DNA of 64,000 nt. Source: Rhodoferax sp. WC2427. GTDB lineage: Bacteria; Pseudomonadota; Gammaproteobacteria; Burkholderiales; Burkholderiaceae_C. The stretch is from contig NZ_CP162006.1 in assembly GCF_040822085.1 (NCBI RefSeq), positions 3,596,001 to 3,660,000 on the forward strand, written 5' to 3'. Shown here one piece after another: positions 9,982-19,400 of this stretch; positions within the stretch are counted from its first letter, which is position 1; every line of letters begins with the position of its first letter. Below the pieces are notes generated by a model. The model ran no database searches, had not been told where the DNA came from, and was given only the letters and a program-made list of their open reading frames with translations. Both the position numbers and the translations under genes were made by a program.

Positions 9982-11685
9982 TCACATGCCCGCGTAGTTG
10001 GGGCCTCCACCGCCTTCAGGTGCCACCCAAACGATGTTTTGCATCGGATCCTTGATGTCGCAGGTCTTGCAGTGCACGCAGTTCTGCGCATTGATCTGCA
10101 GGCGCTGGCTGCCGCCGCCCTTGGCTTCGTCGGGCACGAACTCGTACACGCCCGCAGGACAATAGCGCGCCTCTGGGCCCGCATACAAGGCCAGGTTCAC
10201 GTCCACAGGCACGCTCGCATCCCTGAGGGTCAAGTGCGCTGGTTGCTTTTCTTCGTGGTTTGTATTGCTGATGAACACGCTCGACAAGCGGTCAAAGGTG
10301 AGCTTGCCATCTGGCTTCGGGTAGGCGATCGGCTGGCATGCGGCAGCGGGTTTCAGATACGCGTGGTCCGGCTTGCTGCGCCGCAAAGTCCACGGCATAC
10401 GCCCGCGCAAAACCCACTGTTCAAAACCGTTCATCAGCGTGGCTATCGCAAGACCGTACCTGAACCAGTTTTTAAAGTTCCGGTCCTTGTACAACTCGGT
10501 ATACAGCCAACTCTTTTCGAATGCCGCAGGATAGGCAACGAGTTCATCGCGCTGGCGTCCGGCCCGGATTGCGCCATAGGCCGCCTCGGCTGCCAACATC
10601 CCGGTTTTGATGGCGGCATGGCTGCCTTTGATGCGGCCGACATTCAGGTAGCCCGCATTACAGCCCACCAGGGCACCGCCTGGGAAAACGGTTTTTGGCA
10701 ATGCATGGATGCCGCTGGCATTGATGGCCCGCGCACCATACGACAGCCGCTTGGCCGTGACTTCACCCTGGTCGTTTTCAAAATAGTGGCGAATGCTGGG
10801 ATGGGTCTTCCAACGCTGCAACTCCTCGAAGGGGCTGAGGTAAGGGTTGGAATATGCCAGGCCGGTCACGAAACCCACGGCCATTTTGCGGTCGTCCAAG
10901 TGGTAGAGAAAAGCGCCACCATAGGTATCGTTTTTCATCGGCCACCCCGCGGTATGCACCGCCAAACCAGGCCGGTGCCTTTGGGGATCTATTTCCCATA
11001 GCTCTTTCACCCCCAGGCCGAAGCTTTGCGGGTCACGGCCCTTGTCAAGTTGGTAGCGGGCCACCAGCTGCTTGCCGAGGTGGCCGCGAGCGCCTTCGGC
11101 AAACACCGTGTACTTGCCCACCAACTCCATGCCGAGCTGAAAACTGTCAGTCGGTTTTCCATCCTTACCCATGCCGACATGGCCGGTGGCAACGCCCCTG
11201 ACGGCACCCGCATCGTCGTAGAGAATTTCAGCAGCAGTGAAGCCAGGAAAAATATCGACACCCAGCATCTCGGCCTGTTCCGCAAGCCACCGCGTCAGGG
11301 CACCCAAACTGACGATGTAGTTTCCATGGTTTTGTGCAAACGGCGGCAAGAATATGCGAGGCACCCGAAAGCACCACTTCCGCCCCAGAAAGAGGTAGGC
11401 ATCATCCGTCACAGCCTGGTCCAGCGGAGCACCACGTTCTTTCCAGTCCGGAACCAGCTCGGTCAGCGCCCTGGGGTCCATGATGGCGCCCGACAGAATA
11501 TGGGCACCGGGCTCGGAACCCTTTTCAAGCACCACTACGGAAATATCCTGGCCGTTTTCAGCAGCGAGCTGCTTGAGTCGAATTGCCGTCGCCAGCCCCC
11601 CAGGTCCGGCGCCCACTACGACCACGTCATAGTCCATGGTCTCGCGCGGGCCGTACTTTTCCAGCAACACGTGCATGTCATTCAT
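9982..11685 (-). CDS. Electron-transfer-flavoprotein:ubiquinone oxidoreductase
   Basis: A 567-residue membrane-associated FAD/[4Fe-4S] enzyme that passes electrons from reduced ETF to ubiquinone. An N-terminal dinucleotide fold is visible (VVVGAGPGGLATAIRL, residues ~20-36), followed by the ETF-QO-type body. The C-terminal iron-sulfur region includes RYCPAGVYEF and NCVHCKTCDIKDP. Length is normal for the family (~550-570). It overlaps the HutD-like gene by ATGA, so it is co-translated with hutD, etfA, etfB and the FAD oxidoreductase. This dedicated copy suggests the demethylating dehydrogenase encoded upstream uses ETF as acceptor. Confidence 0.94.
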   Translation of the reverse strand: MNDMHVLLEKYGPRETMDYDVVVVGAGPGGLATAIRLKQLAAENGQDISVVVLEKGSEPGAHILSGAIMDPRALTELVPDWKERGAPLDQAVTDDAYLFLGRKWCFRVPRIFLPPFAQNHGNYIVSLGALTRWLAEQAEMLGVDIFPGFTAAEILYDDAGAVRGVATGHVGMGKDGKPTDSFQLGMELVGKYTVFAEGARGHLGKQLVARYQLDKGRDPQSFGLGVKELWEIDPQRHRPGLAVHTAGWPMKNDTYGGAFLYHLDDRKMAVGFVTGLAYSNPYLSPFEELQRWKTHPSIRHYFENDQGEVTAKRLSYGARAINASGIHALPKTVFPGGALVGCNAGYLNVGRIKGSHAAIKTGMLAAEAAYGAIRAGRQRDELVAYPAAFEKSWLYTELYKDRNFKNWFRYGLAIATLMNGFEQWVLRGRMPWTLRRSKPDHAYLKPAAACQPIAYPKPDGKLTFDRLSSVFISNTNHEEKQPAHLTLRDASVPVDVNLALYAGPEARYCPAGVYEFVPDEAKGGGSQRLQINAQNCVHCKTCDIKDPMQNIVWVAPEGGGGPNYAGM

Positions 11686-12293
11686 CGTTTTTCAACTTTT
11701 GTCATAAGCCAATAGGCTGGTCCTGGGTGAAATCGGACCGAGAACGTTCCCGGCCAGCCCTCAAACAGCAGTCCAGCGCCGGGGCCCAAGCTAGCGATAA
11801 GGGCACCGCCCACCAGAACTTCCGCCGTACCTTCCAGTACACACAAGGCACCATGCGCCAAAGCATCCACCGTCCTGAGCCTGTGTCGCGTGACATCCAC
11901 CGTGGTGGCTACATGGCGCGGGTCCGACATGACGTTCCACAGCCGTGCGCCCGGGCTTGCATTTTCGCTCCCATGAAGTACGGCCTGGAGAGGCAGATCA
12001 CCTGAGAATGCAGCCCACGCTCCCAGCCGCTCCAAGCGCCACGATGTCTCTGCTCCTTGCAAAATCACACCACTCCCCTGCAGAAGAACCGCTTGGCGCT
12101 GGAGCCCAGCAAAGACCGAGAACGGGCCGTCGCGCACGATATCGGCAATGCTGATGCGCCAATGCGTTTGGCCGTCAACCCCGCTGCGCACCAGGGTGCG
12201 GGCGACCCCGCCGCCATTGCGCCACGTTTCCTGCGGCAGATCCTGGATCGCAAAGAGGTGTAAACCTCGCTGCAGGGTTCGCATGCCAACCAT
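11682..12293 (-). CDS. HutD/Ves-family cupin protein
   Basis: A 203-residue double-cupin protein of the HutD family. The defining N-terminal WRNGGGVARTL motif near residue 20, the following WRISIADI and the later GDLPLQAVLHG are present. HutD is usually found with histidine-utilisation genes and is thought to bind N-formylglutamate or act as a governor of pathway flux, with no proven enzymatic activity. Here there is no hutH, hutU or hutI. It lies between the ETF alpha gene (TGATG overlap) and ETF-QO (ATGA overlap). An ATG at 12284 is an alternative start. Its role in this cluster is unknown. Confidence 0.85.
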   Translation of the reverse strand: MVGMRTLQRGLHLFAIQDLPQETWRNGGGVARTLVRSGVDGQTHWRISIADIVRDGPFSVFAGLQRQAVLLQGSGVILQGAETSWRLERLGAWAAFSGDLPLQAVLHGSENASPGARLWNVMSDPRHVATTVDVTRHRLRTVDALAHGALCVLEGTAEVLVGGALIASLGPGAGLLFEGWPGTFSVRFHPGPAYWLMTKVEKR

Positions 12294-13225
12294 CAGGCCC
12301 CAAGAGCCGGGAGACCGGCGGTCAGCGCAGGTAGAACCTCAAACAGATCCCCGACCAAACCCACATCGGCATACGAGAAGATGGGCGCATCGGGGTCCTT
12401 GTTGATGGCAACGATGACCTTCGCGTCCTTGATGCCCGCAACATGCTGAATCGCTCCGGAGATACCGACGGCTATGTATAGGGCTGGCGCAACCACCTTG
12501 CCGGTCTGTCCCACTTGCACGGAGTTCGGCGCGAAGCCGGCGTCCACGGCCGCACGCGAAGCACCGACGGCACCGCCCAGGCGATCTGCCAATGCTTCCA
12601 CCAGTTGCATGTTTTCTGCCGAGCCCAAGCCGCGACCACCAGCGACCACGACCCGGGCGCGCGTCAGGTCTGGTCGCTCGCTTGAGCTGCGCTCCTTGCC
12701 CACGAGGCAACTGCGCCCGTCCTCTACCAGACCGTCAAGGGCGACAATGTCGGCAGCGTCGGCAGAGTCCGTCGCAGCGTCAAAGGCGGAAGCACGAACG
12801 GTCAGGAAAACCCGGCTCTGTGTCTGCACGGTGGATAACACGCTGCCTGCATACATGGGCCGCACAAAGCTATTCGCGCCGCGAACCGCCGTGACATCGG
12901 CAAGATAGGCGGCATCGCACAGGGCTGCTGCGCGCGGCAGCGCCGCGCGGGGAAGCATGCTGTGTGCGGCGATGACCATGTCAAAGCCCTCCGCCACCAA
13001 CGCAATCGCCTTGGCGACGGTCTCGGCATTGGCAAAGTCCACATCGTGGTGGATGACACGCGCCACACCGTCCAGGCGAGCAGCCTGAGCGGCAACCGCG
13101 GCCGGCCCCAAAACCAGGACATGGACAGGCTGTCCAAGGGCCTTCGCGGCAGATAAGACACTAGCGGTCGATGCGTCCAGTTCCTCGGATTCGTGGATGG
13201 AAAGCAGCAAGGTTGGTTTAGTCAT
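12293..13225 (-). CDS. Electron transfer flavoprotein alpha subunit
   Basis: A 310-residue ETF alpha subunit that carries the FAD of the ETF heterodimer. The C-terminal FAD-binding domain is clear: ARVVVAGGRGLGS, then GAVGASRAAVDAGFAP, QVGQTGKVVAPALYIAVGISGAIQH and VAINKDPDAPIF. The ATG at 13225 (MTKPTLL) is chosen because a GAGGT ribosome-binding site precedes it; the longer ATG at 13243 would overlap the ETF beta gene. It is part of the run FAD oxidoreductase-etfB-etfA-hutD-ETF-QO. It is likely a pathway-specific ETF rather than the housekeeping fatty-acid ETF. Confidence 0.93.
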   Translation of the reverse strand: MTKPTLLLSIHESEELDASTASVLSAAKALGQPVHVLVLGPAAVAAQAARLDGVARVIHHDVDFANAETVAKAIALVAEGFDMVIAAHSMLPRAALPRAAALCDAAYLADVTAVRGANSFVRPMYAGSVLSTVQTQSRVFLTVRASAFDAATDSADAADIVALDGLVEDGRSCLVGKERSSSERPDLTRARVVVAGGRGLGSAENMQLVEALADRLGGAVGASRAAVDAGFAPNSVQVGQTGKVVAPALYIAVGISGAIQHVAGIKDAKVIVAINKDPDAPIFSYADVGLVGDLFEVLPALTAGLPALGA

Positions 13226-13235
13226 GGCGTAGACC

Positions 13236-13991
13236 TCAGGCATTCAGAAGCGGCAGGCGCTTGATTTGTTCGATGAGTGCGGCGACATCGGCCACACGCA
13301 CTCCAGCGGGTCTGGCGGGCGGCTCGACCGCCGACACCAATTGCGCGTGGGCCGTCGGCAGGACGGCCAACTCAGCCGCAGGTATGGTGGTTATGCCCGC
13401 CTTCTTGGCCTTCATCATGTTGGGCAGCGTGATACTGCGTGCATCGCAGAGGCGCAGGTCCACCGTGAGAACGGCGGGCAGCGGCACTTTCCACTGCTCC
13501 ATACCCCGGTCGCCGTCACAGCTGATCTCCAGGATGCCAGCCTCCAGCGTGAGCCGGTTAACAGAAATGGCCTGAGGCCAGTCAAGCAGCGCAGCGAGCA
13601 TCGGGCCGGTGGCTCCGAGATCATCGTCGATCGCCTGTTTGCCACACAGCACCAGCGTGGCGTGCTCTCGGACAACCACGGCCTTTAGCAAACGCGCGAC
13701 GTTGAGAGGGTCCAGCGTGGCATCGGCGGGGTCTATGAGGATGGCGGCATCGGCACCCATTGCCAGTCCGGTGCGAAGCACGTCTTGGCAGACTACCGGG
13801 CCGCAGCTCACCACGGTCACTTTTGTCGCCAAGCCTTTGTCACGCAAACGAATGGCCTGTTCAAGCGCCACCTCGTCGAATGGGTTGATCGACATCTTGA
13901 GTCCGGTGGAATCAACACCTGAACCGTCGGACTTGACACGGATTTTGACGTTGTAATCAACCACACGTTTTACAGGAACGAGTATGTGCAT
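13236..13991 (-). CDS. Electron transfer flavoprotein beta subunit
   Basis: A 251-residue ETF beta subunit, which holds AMP and forms the docking site for the dehydrogenase partner. Signatures include the N-terminal ILVPVKRVVDYNVKIRV, MSINPFDEVALEQAIRLRD and the C-terminal ITLPNMMKAKKAGI (ETF recognition-loop region). It is followed directly by ETF alpha and preceded 24 bp upstream by the FAD amine oxidoreductase gene. The tight spacing supports a functional dehydrogenase-ETF-ETF-QO electron chain encoded by one transcript. Confidence 0.94.
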   Translation of the reverse strand: MHILVPVKRVVDYNVKIRVKSDGSGVDSTGLKMSINPFDEVALEQAIRLRDKGLATKVTVVSCGPVVCQDVLRTGLAMGADAAILIDPADATLDPLNVARLLKAVVVREHATLVLCGKQAIDDDLGATGPMLAALLDWPQAISVNRLTLEAGILEISCDGDRGMEQWKVPLPAVLTVDLRLCDARSITLPNMMKAKKAGITTIPAAELAVLPTAHAQLVSAVEPPARPAGVRVADVAALIEQIKRLPLLNA

Positions 13992-14015
13992 TTTTAAATT
14001 ATTCCGTTGGCGGGT

Positions 14016-15200
14016 TCAGGAAACGGCACCAAGGCCGTACTTTCCGCTCAGCAAATTGCCGGTGCGGAACCGCTCATGCGCGTAGGGCACCAGCGAAACA
14101 TCCGTTTCCAGGCCTAGAGCACACTGCGCGAGCACGCGGCCTACGCCCGGCGACAGCTTGAACCCATGGCCGGAGAAACCGTAGCCAACCACCAATCCGG
14201 GTACGTCGGGTAGCCGCCCCAACACGGGATTCCAATCGGGAGTGACGTCGTAGACGCCTGTCCACGACGAAGCCAGGCCGGCAGTTTCAAAAGACGGAAA
14301 ACGCTCCGCCACCTGTGCACCGACTTCAACAACATAGTCCATCGAGATGTCGCCCTGCTCGTTGTCGGGGGACTTCAGCGTCTCACCCACGATGCCTTCG
14401 CTCACCAGCATTTGATTGCCACCATAGCTACGGCAGTACAGCATCCCGGGCGAACCCAGGTCCTTGTAGACCGGCATCTTGAAGGTATAGGCTTCAGGGC
14501 CTTCCAGGGCCAGCACGGTGTGGCGCTCGGCGCAAACCGGGGTGGGCACACCCGTCCAGCGCTCGATGTCACGTGCCCAGATGTTCTGCGTACTAATGAC
14601 CGTAGCCGCCGTAAAGCGCCCTTTCGAGGTGTTCACACCGACGACCTTGCGACCGTCCATCACAAGGCCCTCCACCTCGACCCCCTCCATAATTTTCACG
14701 CCGCGTTTACGGGCGGCGCGCGCAAAGCTGGTAGCCACCAGGTAGGCATCCGCGAAACCGGCATCCGGCTCATAGCCAATCAGCGCGGCATCGTCGAAGC
14801 GGCAAATCGGCAGCAACGATCGCGCTTGCGTCTGGTCCAGCAACTGCACGTTGATACCCTTGTCCGCCTGCCCTTTCAACGCGGCCCGAAGGGGCTCCAA
14901 TTTCGGGCCGTCGGGCGCGGCAATCACGTATCCACATTGGACCAGCCCGGCCGAGGCCTCCTCGTCACCCAGGTATTCTGAAAAATGGCTGAACACCTCC
15001 CATGACTTTTGCGCCAGTTCGACATTCTCAATAATGGAATAGTGGGTACGCAAGATACCGCTGGATTGCGATGTCGTACCTGCACCGATTTGGGTCCGGT
15101 CCAGCACGAGGACGCGCTTTGCACCCAGCTGGGCCAAGTGGTAAGCGACCGAACAGCCGATAACCCCTGCGCCAATCACGATGGCATCGTAGTTTTCCAT
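14016..15200 (-). CDS. DAO-family FAD-dependent amine oxidoreductase (candidate N-methylproline/N-methylamino-acid demethylase)
   Basis: A 394-residue flavoprotein of the D-amino-acid/sarcosine-oxidase-like family. The FAD-binding dinucleotide fold is at the N-terminus (VIGAGVIGCSVAYHL), followed by SSGILRTHY and a C-terminal GYGFSGHGFKLSPGVG motif that closes over FAD. Relatives oxidise the N-methyl or C-N bond of secondary and tertiary amines (sarcosine, dimethylglycine, N-methylproline). Being first in a run with its own ETF and ETF-QO genes, it is probably a dehydrogenase that uses ETF rather than an oxygen-consuming oxidase. The N-methylproline substrate is inferred from the PutA context and not shown by the sequence itself. 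Confidence 0.85.
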   Translation of the reverse strand: MENYDAIVIGAGVIGCSVAYHLAQLGAKRVLVLDRTQIGAGTTSQSSGILRTHYSIIENVELAQKSWEVFSHFSEYLGDEEASAGLVQCGYVIAAPDGPKLEPLRAALKGQADKGINVQLLDQTQARSLLPICRFDDAALIGYEPDAGFADAYLVATSFARAARKRGVKIMEGVEVEGLVMDGRKVVGVNTSKGRFTAATVISTQNIWARDIERWTGVPTPVCAERHTVLALEGPEAYTFKMPVYKDLGSPGMLYCRSYGGNQMLVSEGIVGETLKSPDNEQGDISMDYVVEVGAQVAERFPSFETAGLASSWTGVYDVTPDWNPVLGRLPDVPGLVVGYGFSGHGFKLSPGVGRVLAQCALGLETDVSLVPYAHERFRTGNLLSGKYGLGAVS

Positions 15201-15497
15201 GGTTTAAGTTGAATATGTGGTTGGAATGGCATGCAGCGTAAATGCCGCTGATCCAAACACTCGCACCATCAACATGGCTGAAGCTATGGTTTAGACAATT
15301 CGATCCCGGGAACGGTGCAAGGCGATAGCGGCAAGAATTTCATGGCGTTTCATGGCTCTATCCCACGGCAAAGAAGCTCTGACATCGCCGGTGCCAACCG
15401 TAGCGGCAGACACCTCAGCGCAACAGTCCGGTCAGACGGAGCTTGCACATAGGCACAGCCTGCCCATTTCAAATTTTCAACGGATCTTGCCCAACTG
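15201..15497. promoter_or_regulatory. Divergent promoter region between the FAD oxidoreductase and HutG-like genes
   Basis: About 297 bp with no plausible gene. It must hold promoters for both divergent transcripts. It contains a direct repeat TTTCATGGC/TTTCATGGC about 13 bp apart (around 15338-15356), and ATGGTTTAR occurs at its left edge (CCATGGTTTAAG at the FAD start codon) and again near 15287. I could not identify -35/-10 elements with confidence. Confidence 0.4.
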
Positions 15498-16313
15498 ATG
15501 GATACACCAACTTATTCGCTTATCCAGGGGACCAGCCCTATCCTCATCTCGATTCCCCATCTCGGAACCCAGATTCCACCGGATTTGCATGCCTCGTACC
15601 GCAGCGAGGCCATGGACCTGGGGGACACCGACTGGCATCTGGACCGCCTCTACCAGTTCGCCAAGACCCTAGGTGCAAGCGTGTTGTGCGCGCACGTGTC
15701 TCGCTATGTGATCGACCTCAATCGTCCCCCAGACGGTGCGAGCCTCTATCCGGGCCAAACCACCACCGGTTTGTTCCCTACCCTGACATTCAAAGGCGAA
15801 CCCATCTACCAAGATGGAAAAGAACCCGAAGAGCCGGAAATGCATCGGCGGATCGACGCCTACTGGCAGCCCTACCACCATGCCTTGCGCGCTGAACTGG
15901 ACCGCCTGCGCGGCATGCACCCACGCGTTCTGCTTTGGGAAGCGCACTCCATTCGAAGCGTATTGCCCCGTCTGTTTGACGGCAAGCTCCCAGATTTGAA
16001 CTTTGGAACCCACAGTGGCCAATCGTGCGACCCCGCGCTCCTGCAAGCCGTCCTACAGCCCTTGGTGCACCACAAGAATGTTTCGCATGTGGTCAACGGG
16101 CGGTTCAAGGGTGGATACATCACCCGGCATTTCGGCGAGCCATCCAAAGGCATCGATGCGATCCAGCTGGAGATGGGCCAGTGCCTCTACATGGACGAAA
16201 ATCCCCCGTACGCATACCAGGAAGATAGCGCCCGGCGTATCCAGCCACTGCTGCACGACCTGATCCATGCCGCACTTCAGCATATGAAGGTAGCAGCAGA
16301 CCGAACCCGTTAA
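15498..16313 (+). CDS. N-formylglutamate amidohydrolase (HutG) family protein
   Basis: A 271-residue zinc-dependent deformylase-like protein of the HutG family. Members hydrolyse N-formyl-L-glutamate to glutamate and formate. Visible family features are the N-terminal ISIPHLGTQIPPD, the DTDWHLDRLY block with likely metal-binding Asp/His, SRYVIDLNRPPD, LWEAHSIRSVLP and GRFKGGYITRHFG, then QLEMGQCLYMDE. It is transcribed divergently from the FAD oxidoreductase gene and convergently with putA. No upstream histidine-degradation genes are present, so the true substrate may be another N-formyl or N-acyl amino acid. Confidence 0.85.
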   Translation: MDTPTYSLIQGTSPILISIPHLGTQIPPDLHASYRSEAMDLGDTDWHLDRLYQFAKTLGASVLCAHVSRYVIDLNRPPDGASLYPGQTTTGLFPTLTFKGEPIYQDGKEPEEPEMHRRIDAYWQPYHHALRAELDRLRGMHPRVLLWEAHSIRSVLPRLFDGKLPDLNFGTHSGQSCDPALLQAVLQPLVHHKNVSHVVNGRFKGGYITRHFGEPSKGIDAIQLEMGQCLYMDENPPYAYQEDSARRIQPLLHDLIHAALQHMKVAADRTR

Positions 16314-16319
16314 ATTGGA

Positions 16320-16355
16320 CCATGGTTTAAGCGCTGCACTGCGCCTAAGCCATGG
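16320..16355. terminator. Hairpin between convergent HutG-like and putA genes
   Basis: Two 15-base arms, CCATGGTTTAAGCGC at 16320-16334 and GCGCCTAAGCCATGG at 16341-16355, pair at 13 of 15 positions around a 6-base loop (TGCACT). The hairpin lies in the 94-bp gap between two converging stop codons. There is no strong T-run on either side, so it may act as a bidirectional terminator or an mRNA 3'-end stabiliser, or be a protein-binding palindrome. Confidence 0.6.
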
Positions 16356-16407
16356 TGGTTTGAATGCGCCCCACAGGGCTTCGTGGGCGCTGTGGGAGCC
16401 GCTGAAC

Positions 16408-19400
16408 CTATGCCTGGCCTGTAGCGGCCAACTGGGTGTTACCGCCCGATGCGCTCACATTGATGGTGATTTGGCGCTCGATCACCAGCCGCCACCATGG
16501 ATAGCGCCCGTTGGCATCTTCCGACAAAACAGGAATGGCCACGCCCGCCGGGCTACTTTTGGCGTGCTGGCGCGGTACGGTCACCAGATTGCTATCGACC
16601 TCTGCCTCGCCGAGCACCGCCACGGGTGCCAATGGCGCGTCCAGGAAAACACGCTCGGCGTCGACCAGCTGGCACCACTCCGCGCCCAGAATTTTCAGAT
16701 AGCGTTCATGTTCGACGGACTTTGAAAGCACCACGGACGCGCCACAGGCAATGGCAACCATCACCTGTGCAAGTACGCCATCCTTCGAAGGACCTTTGCA
16801 CAAGACGGGTCCACGCGGCACAAAGACCAACGTGTTTTCTTCGCCGGACAGAGAGGGCAAAGACATGGATGCCAGGCTGTTGGCCAATGCCCGCAATTCG
16901 CCGAGGTGGCGTTCAGCGTGCGACGTACCGCCCGAGGTGGCGATGGTAGACAGACGCTCAAGCAACTCGACACGTTGGGCCAAACCGCGGGCCTCAAAGG
17001 CGCTACGGCTTTTCAGGCGGCCGTTTACCAGAACCGGGTATTCCAGGTAGTTGCTGCTCTGCAGGTCGGAAGACTGCGCAAAGGGTCCCTGGGTCCGCCC
17101 CACCGGGCCGTACAGGTTACGTACCAATTCCCGCAAGTACAGGGGGCCCGTCGGACTGGGGCCGAAGTCCGTGGTGGATGCGCCATCCACCTGCATGCCC
17201 GTACGGGTGCCATGCACCGCCCGGTTGACGTAGATACTTGCGAATTTATGCAGGGACGACACCTGTCCCGCGGTCTCATGGATGCGCGTGTGCAGGCCCA
17301 GCGTAGCCGGGGCGATGTGCTGCTCCAAGGCTGAGATCAACGCTTCCAGCTGGTCCGAAGACCAACGAACAACGTGCAGCACCGGGCCGACGACACCGAT
17401 GTCAATGCCGTGCAGCTGATCGAACGAACCAAGGTCGACGATGGCAGGCTGCACAAAGGCTCCCGTTGCGCGGGACGGCATACGGCCCGCACGCGTTACC
17501 GCATAGCCTTTTCCAGCCAGCCGATTGAGATACTGTTCGAATGTCTGGCACATCGCCGCATGGGGAAGCGGGCCAATGTCACTGGCGCTGGCCAGCGCGT
17601 CGCCGACACCGCGTTCGTTGAGCATGGCGCACAACATCTCCAGAACCTTGGGCGCCACAACATCCTGCACACAGAGTATTTTGAGAGCTCCGGCTTGGCG
17701 GCCCGCACCATCGAACGCACCAGTGACTGCATCGGTAATGACCTGCTCAGGGAGCGCCGAACTATCGACCACCATGGCGTTGCATGGAGTCGACCGGGCC
17801 AGCAGCACCGGGACCTGTATTGAAGCCGTCACGTTGCGCGCGACCTCTGCCACCGTGCCACGAGAACCCGCCAGTAAAACTGCGGCCGTGTAGGGATGCG
17901 CAACCAGGGCTGCACCCAAGGTACGGCCATCACCGACCGCAAGCTGCAGCACCTTGGGCGGGACTCCGTTGGCGTGGAAGAGTCCCACCAGACACCACCC
18001 CGTACGGTTCGCCAGGGATGTAGGCTTGAATACGACTGCATTGCCCGTTACCAGGGCGGCCGCAATCTGCCCGACCGGCCACGCCAGAGGGGACGTCATG
18101 GGTGCGAGTACCACCACCGGTCCGCGCGGTTTGGCGGTTGACAGGTTCTTGTCCGAGAGCGCCTGTGCAGCATAGAAACGACAAAGGTCGGCCGCGTTTC
18201 GGAGCTCCTCGCTCGCATTGGCAAGGGTCACTCCGCTTTCGTGCACGAGCACCGATTGCAGAACGGGCACACCTTGCTCCAGACGTTCGGCAACCCTCAC
18301 GAGAATCTGCGCACGCTCGTGGACGGGCAACGCACTCCATCCACCGCCCGCCTGCGCTGCCACCAGCATCACGCTGTCTGCGTCAGCATGGCCAAATGTC
18401 AACGGCACTGCATCGCCCTGCGCGATGCCCGCTCCCACCTTTTCCGTGGCCGTGGCGGCGGATGCGCTCGACCGCCAGGGCAACAGCATGGTGGGCATCG
18501 GAATCGCCGGGTGCGATAGTCCACCCGTGAGGGCAGATGTTGCGACAGGATCCGCCACGATGTCTTCGATCGAGATAGAGGTATCCACCACCTGGTTCAC
18601 AAACGAAGAGTTGGCCCCGTTCTCCAGCAGCCGACGCACCAGGTAGGCAAGCAGGGTGGCGTGTCGGCCCACGGGCGCGTAAACGCGACAGGCGCGGCCT
18701 AGCCGACGGTCCCCGACCACCTGGTCATAAACCGATTCACCCATCCCATGCAAACACTGGAATTCGTACGCCTTGCCTACGCCCAAGGTATGCACGGCAG
18801 CGATGGAAAATGCGTTGTGGGTGGCAAACTGCGGGAAGACCGCATCGGGAGCCGCGAACAATGCCTTGGTGCACGCCAGATAGCTCACATCCGAATGCAC
18901 CTTGCGTGTGAACACGGGATAGCCCGCGCTACCTTCCGCTTGGCAACGTTTGATCTCCGTGTCCCAGTAAGCGCCCTTGACCAAACGAACGAAGATGCGC
19001 CGCTTGGTTTCACGCCCCAGCGCAATGACCCAGTCGATCACAGCCCGTCCGCGCTTCTGGTAGGCCTGGAGCGAAATGCCCAGGCCCTCCCAGCCTGCCA
19101 GCTCGGGCTCATGCGCCAGACGCTCCAGCATTTCCAGCGTCAAGGGAAAGCGTGCAGCCTCTTCCTGGTCCAGATGGAAGCCGATGTTCCAGCGTTTTGC
19201 GGCCCTCGCCAGCGCCAGCAGCCGGGGGTACATCTCGGCAAGCACACGGTCGCGTTGCAGAACTTCATAGCGGGGATGCAGTCCCGTCAATTTTACGGAA
19301 ACACCAGGGCCCTCAATCGCCCCCCGGCCTGCCGCGGCGCGGCCCACCTTCTCGATGGTGTGTGCATAGGCTTCATAGTAGGCATCTGCGTCATCAGATG

